In this document: positions 10,132 through 15,460 of the stretch, one piece after another
Position numbering within the stretch: position 1 is the first letter of the stretch
Layout: every line of letters begins with the position of its first letter
Source: an uncultured Caulobacter sp.
GTDB taxonomy: Bacteria > Pseudomonadota > Alphaproteobacteria > Caulobacterales > Caulobacteraceae
Length of the DNA stretch: 32,445 bases
NCBI GenBank assembly: GCA_937991555.1
Contig: CALKHU010000006.1
Location: 1-32,445, forward strand
Direction of reading: 5' to 3'
Notes under the pieces: generated by a model
What the model saw: the letters and a program-made list of their open reading frames with translations, nothing else
Told to the model about the DNA's origin: nothing
Databases searched by the model: none
Program-made: the position numbers and the translations under genes

Positions 10132-10266
10132 CTACTTGGCGTCCTGCGCCGTCTCCTCGACCGCCTCGCCGGCGGCCTTCACGTCGCGGCCGGCGCCTTC
10201 GATGGTGTTGCAGGCGGCGGCCAGAAGGCCGGTGGCCGCGATGGCCAGAATGACGAGCTTGCGCAT
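10132..10266 (-). CDS. Entericidin A/B-like small lipoprotein
   Basis: A 44-residue peptide: MRKLVILAIAATGLLAAACN, followed by TIEGAGRDVKAAGEAVEETA. The first 18 residues are a lipoprotein signal with lipobox LLAAAC (C19). The mature part (TIEGAGRDVKAAGEAV) is the Pfam entericidin pattern. The expected location is the cell envelope, lipid-anchored. E. coli EcnA/EcnB are described as an antidote/toxin lipoprotein pair; in alphaproteobacteria such genes are frequent GSR targets, with no clear toxin role. Ribosome site AGGAGA precedes the ATG. An exact EcfG-type promoter (10342-10317) lies upstream, overlapping the last codons of phyK, so this gene has its own stress promoter although it also follows the nepR-ecfG-phyK operon. 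Confidence 0.88.
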   Translation of the reverse strand: MRKLVILAIAATGLLAAACNTIEGAGRDVKAAGEAVEETAQDAK

Positions 10267-10316
10267 CGGATATCTCCTCGGCCCGATCACGGGCGGTTGA
10301 AACAGGGCCCGTTGAG

Positions 10317-10342
10317 AACGCGGCGCCGACGCCTCAGGTTCC
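10317..10342 (-). promoter_or_regulatory. Sigma-EcfG promoter of the entericidin-like gene
   Basis: On the minus strand, GGAAC (10342-10338), 17 bases, CGTT (10320-10317). The -35 element overlaps the final codons and stop of phyK (stop at 10334). The expected start is near 10310, giving a leader of about 44 bases. It matches the GGAAC-N16/17-CGTT consensus known for EcfG/SigT sigma factors. Confidence 0.85.
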
Positions 10343-12040
10343 GGAGGGCGCGGCCTCCGGGGTCGGGAACACCAGCCGCGCGGTCAGGCCGCCCTCCGCG
10401 TTGCGTTCCAGCGTGGCGCGCCCGCGCAACTGGCGCGCGAAGGCGTTCATCAGGGTGCGGCCGACCCCCTTGATTGCGTCGGGATCCGGGGCCTCCCCCC
10501 GGCCGCCGCCGTCGTCGCGGATGGCCAGCTCGGCCTCGGGTCCGCGCACGGCGAACTCCACCGTCAGGGTTCCGCCCTGTTCGCTCAGGGCATGCTTCTG
10601 GGCATTGGTGACCGCCTCGACGGCGAACAGGGCCAGCGGGGCCAGCTTGTCCGGATCGATGACGAGCCGGTCGGCCCGGACCTCCGTACGCACGCTGCCG
10701 TGAGCCGACATGTCTCCGGCCAGCAGCTGGCCGGTCAGCTCCTCGAGGAACGGCTTGAGGTCGACATGCTTGATGTCCGCGCCCTGGTAGAGGGCCCGGT
10801 AGATCAGCGCGAGCGCCGTGATCCGCTGGCGCGTGTCGCTCATCGCCTGGCGCGCGCCGGGGTCGCTGAGCGCCCGCTCCTGCATGCTGAGCAGCGAACT
10901 GATGACCTGGAGGTTGTTCTTCACCCGGTGATGGATCTCGCGCATCAGCGCGTCCTTCTGCGCCAGGCTGTCGTGCAGAGAGGCGTCGCGGGCGACGATG
11001 GTGGCGGCCATGTGGTCGAGGGTCTCGGCCAGCTCGCGGATCTCGGGCGGGGCGCGGTCGGCCTGGAGCGGGCGGACGGTGAACCGCCCGCGCGCGTAGA
11101 TGGCGGCCACCCGCTGCAGATAGACGATCCACCGCCCGACGCCGCGCTCAGCCGCGAAGAACACGGCCACCAGCGCCACCGCGAAGGCGATCAGGGGGAA
11201 GACGATCCCCGACAGCGGGTCCAGCCAGGCGGTCTGGAACAGCCCGCGGGACGGCGCCGACAGGACGACGAAGAGGTCCTGGTAGAGCGGCGCGACCGAG
11301 TAGGCCCGGCGCACGCCGCGGCTGTCCTCCGCATAGACCAGGTAGGAGCCGCCGGTCCGGGCGCGGTCGACCCAGGCCTTCATCGCGGCGGGCGGGCGGG
11401 CGCCTTTCGTCGCCGAGACGAGCGCGCCCTGCCCGTCGACCACCATGACGTCGGTGTCCGGCGGCAGCGAACGGTCGGCGGGCTCAGGCTGGAGCGCCGA
11501 GAGCGGGATCACCGCCACCACCACGCCGAAACCGGTCCGGGCGCTGTCGACGCGGCTGGCCATGAACAGGGCGGGGCCCGCGGCGTAGGCCGCGCCCGGG
11601 CGCAGGGTGACATAGTTCGACGCGCCGGCCTTGAGGGCCTGGAACCAGTCCCGGTCCCGGCGCGACGGATCGGCGGGAACCGACTCGGCGGAACAGACGA
11701 CCCGACCGATGTCGTTGAACCGGATCAGGTTCGCGTAGCCGGGCAGCCGCTGCCTGATGGTTCGCAGCCGGTCCGAGCAGTCGAAGCCCATGGCGCCCGA
11801 CGCGAGGGTCTCGAGCAGGACCTCTGACGCTTCCATCTGGGCCCGCGCCCTGGCCGCGCTGCGCTGGGCGGCGCGCTGGAGGACAGCCTGACGGTCCGCC
11901 TCCTCGCGCTTGTAGGCGAGAATGGACTGTCCCGCGCCGAGCAGCAGCACCGGCGCCAGGGCGAGCGCCAGCGCGACTCCGAGCCGAACCCGGATGGTGG
12001 TCGCAGGCCCCCACCGCAACCGTCTGAGCAGTCGCCTCAC
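10334..12040 (-). CDS. phyK: Membrane sensor histidine kinase of the general stress response
   Basis: A 568-residue sensor kinase. Transmembrane segment 1 is at about 19-40, an extracytoplasmic sensor region (Cache-like) spans about 45-270, and transmembrane segment 2 is at about 273-297. A HAMP-like linker follows (about 298-355), then a HisKA_2 domain with EIHHRVKNNLQ (H370/H371) and an ATPase domain with an N-box (FAVEAVTNAQKHA) and G-box (IRDDGGG). Two cysteines, C88 and C116, lie in the sensor domain; a periplasmic cysteine has been reported as important in Caulobacter PhyK. PhyK phosphorylates the anti-anti-sigma regulator PhyR. Its GTG start overlaps the ecfG stop (GTGA), so it is the last gene of nepR-ecfG-phyK. 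Family and context together make the name secure; the input signal is unknown. Confidence 0.92.
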   Translation of the reverse strand: MRRLLRRLRWGPATTIRVRLGVALALALAPVLLLGAGQSILAYKREEADRQAVLQRAAQRSAARARAQMEASEVLLETLASGAMGFDCSDRLRTIRQRLPGYANLIRFNDIGRVVCSAESVPADPSRRDRDWFQALKAGASNYVTLRPGAAYAAGPALFMASRVDSARTGFGVVVAVIPLSALQPEPADRSLPPDTDVMVVDGQGALVSATKGARPPAAMKAWVDRARTGGSYLVYAEDSRGVRRAYSVAPLYQDLFVVLSAPSRGLFQTAWLDPLSGIVFPLIAFAVALVAVFFAAERGVGRWIVYLQRVAAIYARGRFTVRPLQADRAPPEIRELAETLDHMAATIVARDASLHDSLAQKDALMREIHHRVKNNLQVISSLLSMQERALSDPGARQAMSDTRQRITALALIYRALYQGADIKHVDLKPFLEELTGQLLAGDMSAHGSVRTEVRADRLVIDPDKLAPLALFAVEAVTNAQKHALSEQGGTLTVEFAVRGPEAELAIRDDGGGRGEAPDPDAIKGVGRTLMNAFARQLRGRATLERNAEGGLTARLVFPTPEAAPSGT

Positions 12041-12648
12041 CGGGCGGCGCTCAACCGCTCCGCATCGGCCAGGATGGACCGCATCGCATCGCCGGCCTCG
12101 CCGCCGTCACGATCGTAGTCGCCGGCCTCGAGGATGCCCTGGAGCGCCTTGCGCGCCCGGCTGACCCGGCTCTTCACCGTGCCGACGGCGCAGCCGCAGA
12201 TGTCGGCCGCCTCTTCGTAGGCGAAGCCGCCGGCGCCGACGAGGATCAGCGCCTCGCGCTGTTCGTGGGGCAGCATGGCCATGGCCAGGCGGAGTTCGTC
12301 GAGCGCGACGGGAGCCTCGGGGTCGTCGACGGCCACCAAGGTCCGCTCGGCCGCTTCCTGGTCGAGCTGGGTCTGGCGCCAGGAGCGACGCTTGTCGGAG
12401 TAGAACTGGTTGCGCAGGATCATGAAGGTCCAGGCCTTCATGTTCGTGCCGAGCTGGAAGCTCCTGCGGGCGTCCCAGGCCTTGATCATCGCATCCTGGG
12501 CCAGGTCGTCCGCCTGGGTGGCGTCGCCGGTGAGCGTGCGGGCGAAGGCGCGCAGGTGGGGGATCAGGGTCACCAGCTCGCGCTGGAAGATCCTGTCGCG
12601 TTCGCGGTCGCTCAGGCCCGCGAACCGATCGTCCTCGGGGGCTCCCAT
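12037..12648 (-). CDS. ecfG: ECF sigma factor EcfG (SigT type)
   Basis: A 203-residue ECF sigma factor. Region 2 (about 20-95) includes LTGDATQADDLAQDAMIKAW and the -10-binding stretch MKAWTFMILRNQFYSDKRR. Region 4 (about 120-175) contains LPHEQREALILVG and the helix-turn-helix ICGCAVGTVKSRVSRARKAL. It directs RNA polymerase to GGAAC-N16/17-CGTT promoters, nine of which occur around it. It is held inactive by NepR. Its ATG overlaps the nepR stop by one base (TGATG), with GGAGAG upstream as ribosome site, and its stop overlaps the phyK start. The promoter in front of nepR makes the locus autoregulatory. In Caulobacter the gene is named sigT. Confidence 0.96.
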   Translation of the reverse strand: MGAPEDDRFAGLSDRERDRIFQRELVTLIPHLRAFARTLTGDATQADDLAQDAMIKAWDARRSFQLGTNMKAWTFMILRNQFYSDKRRSWRQTQLDQEAAERTLVAVDDPEAPVALDELRLAMAMLPHEQREALILVGAGGFAYEEAADICGCAVGTVKSRVSRARKALQGILEAGDYDRDGGEAGDAMRSILADAERLSAAR

Positions 12649-12836
12649 CAGCGCTCTCCGGACTGGTCGTCGGCCTTGCGCAGGATGTCGAGAAACTCAT
12701 CCGGCACGGGCTCGTTCACCACCTCGTCGAACATCTGACGAAGTTTCACACCGATGGCGCGCTGGCGCAGCCGGGTTTCATCGAGCGGGGCGGAGCCCTT
12801 GCGACGCTGTTCCATAGGGTTCTGTTCGATCATCAT
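12648..12836 (-). CDS. nepR: Anti-sigma factor NepR
   Basis: A 62-residue anti-sigma factor. The conserved core is IGVKLRQMFDEVVNEPVPDE followed by FLDILRKAD (residues about 28-55): two helices that bind either EcfG or the sigma-like domain of PhyR. The ends are polar and probably disordered. Start: the frame is open to an ATG at 12953, but a near-perfect EcfG promoter (12913-12889) sits inside that extension. A transcript from it would begin near 12882, so the usable starts are ATG 12836, 12833 or 12815. I give 12836; the ribosome site is weak for all three. It is the first gene of the coupled nepR-ecfG-phyK operon and divergent from phyR. Known partner switch: phosphorylated PhyR captures NepR and frees EcfG. 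Confidence 0.93.
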   Translation of the reverse strand: MMIEQNPMEQRRKGSAPLDETRLRQRAIGVKLRQMFDEVVNEPVPDEFLDILRKADDQSGER

Positions 12837-12888
12837 GTCGGCGCGAGCAAGCGCCTGCCCCCTTCTCAGACCTGGCTTTCGCTCGCTC

Positions 12889-12913
12889 AACGCCGGACCC
12901 GCCCCGAAGTTCC
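12889..12913 (-). promoter_or_regulatory. Sigma-EcfG promoter of nepR-ecfG-phyK
   Basis: On the minus strand, GGAAC (12913-12909), 16 bases, CGTT (12892-12889). The expected start is near 12882, leaving a leader of about 46 bases to the nepR ATG at 12836. Positive autoregulation of ecfG by such a promoter is typical of the GSR. Confidence 0.9.
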
Positions 12914-12954
12914 CATAGCCGTGTTCTTTATGATGACGCAGGCGCGTCGTCATG

Positions 12955-12979
12955 GGAACCTTCCCGGACCAGAGACGTT
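12955..12979 (+). promoter_or_regulatory. Sigma-EcfG promoter of phyR
   Basis: GGAAC (12955-12959), 16 bases, CGTT (12976-12979). The expected start is near 12986, giving a leader of about 75 bases to the phyR ATG. Its -35 box is 41 bases from that of the divergent nepR promoter. Confidence 0.9.
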
Positions 12980-13060
12980 GGAGGTCCCGAAGGGGTGCGC
13001 ACCCGTCACGGACGGGTGGTTCTTCGCGCCCCTTGGCAGACCTTGAGAACGGGAGGGGTC

Positions 13061-13855
13061 ATGAGTCTTCTTGCACGTCTTGCACCGCATTTGCCCTATA
13101 TGCGTCGCTACGCGCGCGCCCTGACGGGCGACCAGAAATCGGGCGACCAATATGTGCGAGTCGCGCTGGAAGCCCTGGCCGCCGGCGATCGCCAGCTGGA
13201 CAGCCGCCTGTCGCCGCGGGTCGCGCTCTACCACGTCTTCCACGCCATCTGGTGCACGTCCGGCGCCCGCCTCGAGGACCGCGTCGAGGACGGCGGCGGC
13301 AACGACGCCAGCCAGCGTCTGATGCGCATCGCGCCGCGCTCGCGCCAGGCCTTCCTGCTGACCGCGCTCGAGGGCTTCACGCCGACCGAGGCGGCCCAGA
13401 TCCTCGACACCGACTTTCCGGAGGTCGAGCGCCTGATCGCCGAGGCGCAGAACGAGATCGACGCCGAACTGGCCACCGACGTGCTCATCATCGAGGACGA
13501 ACCGGTCATCGCGGCCGACATCGAGGCGCTGGTCCGCGAGCTGGGCCACAATGTCGTCGACATCGCCGCCACCCGCACGGAGGCCGTCGAGGCGGTGGCC
13601 AGCCGCATGCCGGGCCTGGTGCTGGCGGACATCCAGCTGGCCGACGGCTCGTCGGGCATCGACGCCGTGAAGGACATCCTCGGGCGCTACGACGTGCCGG
13701 TGATCTTCATCACCGCCTTCCCGGAACGGCTGCTGACCGGCGAGCGCCCCGAGCCGACGTTCCTGATCACCAAGCCCTTCCAGCCGGAGACGGTGAAGGC
13801 CGCGATCGGCCAGGCGCTGTTCTTCCACCCCGGCGGGGCGCGCAAGGCGGCCTGA
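13061..13855 (+). CDS. phyR: General stress response regulator PhyR (sigma-like domain plus receiver)
   Basis: A 264-residue response regulator with the inverted architecture typical of PhyR. An N-terminal domain mimics an ECF sigma factor (region 2-like about 5-65, region 4-like about 85-135 with TPTEAAQILDTDFPEVERLI). A C-terminal receiver (about 139-255) has IIEDEP, phospho-acceptor D190 in LVLADIQL, and Lys in LITKPFQP. When phosphorylated by PhyK or related HWE kinases it binds NepR and liberates EcfG. Start: ATG at 13061 with GGGAGGGG just upstream; a GTG at 12995 in frame is rejected. An exact EcfG promoter lies upstream and a strong terminator (13881-13912) follows, so it is a single-gene unit under positive feedback. 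Confidence 0.96.
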   Translation: MSLLARLAPHLPYMRRYARALTGDQKSGDQYVRVALEALAAGDRQLDSRLSPRVALYHVFHAIWCTSGARLEDRVEDGGGNDASQRLMRIAPRSRQAFLLTALEGFTPTEAAQILDTDFPEVERLIAEAQNEIDAELATDVLIIEDEPVIAADIEALVRELGHNVVDIAATRTEAVEAVASRMPGLVLADIQLADGSSGIDAVKDILGRYDVPVIFITAFPERLLTGERPEPTFLITKPFQPETVKAAIGQALFFHPGGARKAA

Positions 13856-13880
13856 CGGCAGGGCTGAACCCGGATGCGGG

Positions 13881-13912
13881 AAGGCCGGAGACCTTGGGGT
13901 CTCCGGCCTTTT
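13881..13912 (+). terminator. Rho-independent terminator of phyR
   Basis: Thirteen-base arms, AAGGCCGGAGACC (13881-13893) and its complement ending at 13910, with a four-base loop and TTTT at the end. It lies 26 bases after the phyR stop and separates phyR from the convergent small membrane-protein gene. Confidence 0.9.
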
Positions 13913-13922
13913 CCGTTCCGGT

Positions 13923-14180
13923 CTATTGCCGGACCGGGGTTGCGGGGCCGGTGGTCGCCGCGGCGTCGGCCGCGCTCGGCATGCTCTGGCTGTTGGCGAC
14001 CTCCAGATCGTCGGCGTGGAACGCCCAGCTGCCGAAGAGCGCAGCCGCGGCGAGCAGTGTCGAGATCACCAGCACCCAGAAGACATGCCGGCCCCACCGC
14101 CCCTGGCGGGCCTCGGTCGCGTCCAGGACCTCGTGGCCCTCGTTCGCGGCGCGGGGAAACCGGCTGAAGAATACGGCCAT
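13923..14180 (-). CDS. Small single-pass membrane protein under EcfG control
   Basis: An 85-residue protein that I do not recognise. A polar, charged N-terminus (MAVFFSRFPRAANEGHEVLD, to about residue 30) precedes one hydrophobic segment (FWVLVISTLLAAAALFGSWA, about 34-53). A short Ala/Thr/Ser-rich tail (DDLEVANSQSMPSAADAA...) follows. The Arg/Gly-rich stretch before the membrane segment suggests the N-terminus is cytoplasmic. Start: ATG at 14180 has AGGAGG seven bases upstream; the longer frame to 14213 lacks this. An exact EcfG-type promoter (14242-14217) places the transcription start about 30 bases before the ATG. Likely an inner-membrane stress protein; no function is proposed. Confidence 0.8.
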   Translation of the reverse strand: MAVFFSRFPRAANEGHEVLDATEARQGRWGRHVFWVLVISTLLAAAALFGSWAFHADDLEVANSQSMPSAADAAATTGPATPVRQ

Positions 14181-14216
14181 TGAGACGCCTCCTGTTCCAG
14201 TGTTGTCGACCAAGGA

Positions 14217-14242
14217 AACGTATCGGCGGGGCCCCCTGTTCC
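14217..14242 (-). promoter_or_regulatory. Sigma-EcfG promoter of the small membrane-protein gene
   Basis: On the minus strand, GGAAC (14242-14238), 17 bases, CGTT (14220-14217). It is followed by AGGAGG and the ATG at 14180. Confidence 0.85.
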
Positions 14243-14289
14243 TCTCCGGAAGGGATCGGCGAGCGGATGAAAAAAGTTCGCGGATGGCG

Positions 14290-14315
14290 GGAACGGATTT
14301 CGGCCAGCCTGCGTT
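14290..14315 (+). promoter_or_regulatory. Sigma-EcfG promoter of the GsrN-like small RNA
   Basis: GGAAC (14290-14294), 17 bases, CGTT (14312-14315). The predicted start is 14321-14323. No protein-coding frame with a ribosome site follows before the terminator at 14411-14443. It is divergent from the promoter at 14242-14217. Confidence 0.85.
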
Positions 14316-14321
14316 TATGGA

Positions 14322-14443
14322 TTGCGGAGGCGGCGACGCCCCCCCCGACTTGAGGCTGGCGATAGTCAGCCTGCCGTCTCCGCACCCCTTTTCTCGATGA
14401 TGCGAACTTCGAGGGCGGGTCCACCAGGACCCGCCCTCATTTT
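14322..14443 (+). ncRNA. gsrN: Candidate GSR small RNA, GsrN-like
   Basis: About 122 nt from the predicted EcfG start to the T-run. Structure read by eye: a 12-base-pair stem (14323-14334 with 14373-14384, one G-U pair) encloses a run of eight C (14339-14346) and an inner hairpin AGGCTG/CAGCCT (14353-14358 with 14367-14372). A linker and a 12-base-pair terminator hairpin with ATTTT follow. In Caulobacter crescentus the GSR small RNA GsrN is transcribed by sigma-T, has a C-rich target-binding loop used on katG mRNA, and ends in a Rho-independent terminator. Promoter, C-tract, size and location in the GSR island all agree. I could not align it to the Caulobacter sequence, so the name is an inference. 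The exact 5' end is a prediction. Confidence 0.75.
14411..14443 (+). terminator. Terminator of the small RNA, also behind the OmpA-like gene
   Basis: GAGGGCGGGTCC (14411-14422), loop ACCA, GGACCCGCCCTC (14427-14438), then ATTTT. The T-run is on the plus strand, so it fits the small RNA. On the minus strand the same hairpin follows the stop of the OmpA-like gene (14450) and could act as a weaker terminator there. Confidence 0.9.
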
Positions 14444-14449
14444 CGTCGC

Positions 14450-14893
14450 TCAGCCGCCGCCGCTGGTGAACACGACGTCGGCGCGCCGGCGGAGCGGGCG
14501 CATCTCGCCGTCGGCCGTGGTGGCGTCATAGGCTCCGGCGGCGCCGATGTTCACCCGGCCGAAACCGAGGCCGCCCAGCGCCTGGGTCACCGCCCGGGCG
14601 CGCTGTTCGGACAGCGCCTGGTTGGCGCGCGGATCGCCGACCGCATCCGCGAGGCCGAGGACGTCGACCACGCCGATCGCGCAGCCCCGCCGCATGGCGG
14701 CGGCCTCGCGGAGCACCTGGCGGGCGTCACGGGTGAGTGTCGCGGAGTCCTGCTCGAAATAGATCGAGACCTTCAGGTCGTCACACAGATTGGTCGGGGC
14801 GACCTTGCCGCGCCCCAGCGACGCGCAGCCCGCCAGCGCCATCGACGCCACCACCGCCGCGACCACGAGGCCGCGCTTCATCGTCACTGTCAT
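14450..14893 (-). CDS. OmpA-like lipoprotein
   Basis: A 147-residue lipoprotein. The signal peptide ends in lipobox LAGC (residue about 22: MTVTMKRGLVVAAVVASMALAGCAS), so lipid-anchored in the envelope. The rest is a compact OmpA C-terminal-like domain: IYFEQDSATLTRDARQVLRE, then LADAVGDPRANQALSEQRAR and AVTQAL. The LSxxRAxxV helix with Arg is kept, but the usual first HTD-type triad is LAD, so peptidoglycan binding may be altered. Start: ATG at 14893 has GAGG five bases upstream; ATG 14881 and 14908 are alternatives. It follows the glycine-zipper gene on the same strand, but a terminator (14943-14910) intervenes. No EcfG box of its own is visible, so it may depend on read-through. Confidence 0.85.
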   Translation of the reverse strand: MTVTMKRGLVVAAVVASMALAGCASLGRGKVAPTNLCDDLKVSIYFEQDSATLTRDARQVLREAAAMRRGCAIGVVDVLGLADAVGDPRANQALSEQRARAVTQALGGLGFGRVNIGAAGAYDATTADGEMRPLRRRADVVFTSGGG

Positions 14894-14909
14894 GCCAACC
14901 TCGTCCATG

Positions 14910-14943
14910 AAAAAGGACGGCCAGCCTGGCGGCCAACCGTCCT
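14910..14943 (-). terminator. Rho-independent terminator of the glycine-zipper gene
   Basis: On the minus strand, AGGACGG (14943-14937) and CCGTCCT (14920-14914) close a hairpin with further internal pairing, followed by TTTTT (14914-14910). It lies 35 bases after the stop of the glycine-zipper gene and only 16 bases before the OmpA-like start. Confidence 0.85.
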
Positions 14944-14977
14944 GATGGTCTCTGAAAACCGGCGGTCCGTCGACTGC

Positions 14978-15328
14978 CTAGCGCGGGGCGCCGTTCTCCC
15001 AGTAGTAACGGCCGGTGGCGGAGTCGTAGTAGTAGTACCGGCCCGCGCGCTCGTCATAGTACTGGCGGCGGTTCGGCGTGGCGCCGCAGCCGCCGTCTTC
15101 GCGACAGCCCTTGACCGCTCCGGCGGTGCCGCCGACGACGGCCCCGATCGCCGCGCCCGTGCCGGCGTCGCCGCTGCCGACGTTGTTGCCGATCACCGCG
15201 CCGGCGAGGGCGCCGAGCGCGGCGCCGCCGGCCGCATTGCGTTCCACATTGCCCGTCGTCGTGCAGGCGGCCGTCAGCAGGCCGGCGCCGGCCACGGCGA
15301 TACCTGCCTTGATCACGGAATTGAGCAT
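14978..15328 (-). CDS. Glycine-zipper lipoprotein (17 kDa surface antigen-like)
   Basis: A 116-residue protein. The signal peptide MLNSVIKAGIAVAGAGLLTA is followed by cysteine in the lipobox-like LLTAAC. Two glycine-zipper hairpins follow: GGAALGALAGAVIGNNVGSG and GTGAAIGAVVGGTAGAVKG (about residues 33-75), which insert in or line the outer membrane. A Tyr-rich tail (RYYYYDSATGRYYW) follows. Family members are outer-membrane or envelope proteins of the Rickettsia 17 kDa antigen type, with an envelope-integrity role suggested but not defined. Start: ATG at 15328 with GGAGAGG just before it; upstream in-frame ATGs are rejected. An exact EcfG promoter is at 15396-15372 and a terminator follows, so it is a stress-induced single-gene unit. 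Confidence 0.88.
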   Translation of the reverse strand: MLNSVIKAGIAVAGAGLLTAACTTTGNVERNAAGGAALGALAGAVIGNNVGSGDAGTGAAIGAVVGGTAGAVKGCREDGGCGATPNRRQYYDERAGRYYYYDSATGRYYWENGAPR

Positions 15329-15371
15329 TTGCCTCTCCATCAGTCCGGTTAGGCCCCCTTCGGCTAATGGC

Positions 15372-15396
15372 AACGCCGGGACGGGGCGGCGGTTCC
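15372..15396 (-). promoter_or_regulatory. Sigma-EcfG promoter of the glycine-zipper gene
   Basis: On the minus strand, GGAAC (15396-15392), 16 bases, CGTT (15375-15372). The expected start is near 15365, about 37 bases before the ATG at 15328. Confidence 0.87.
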
Positions 15397-15402
15397 GGTT
15401 CC

Positions 15403-15428
15403 GGAACCCTCACGGCCGGGTTCCCGTT
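15403..15428 (+). promoter_or_regulatory. Sigma-EcfG promoter of the lipid-kinase/phosphoesterase operon
   Basis: GGAAC (15403-15407), 17 bases, CGTT (15425-15428). The expected start is near 15435, about 26 bases before the ATG at 15461. Its -35 box is only six bases from that of the divergent glycine-zipper promoter. Confidence 0.87.
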
Positions 15429-15460
15429 AGCAGTGTGGCTTTCCGGTCGGGTGAGGGTTG

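Noticed and set aside
12952..14400. A 482-codon plus-strand frame across phyR and the small RNA
   Set aside because: It is out of frame with phyR, runs through a terminator and two promoters, and is mostly Arg/Gly/Pro.
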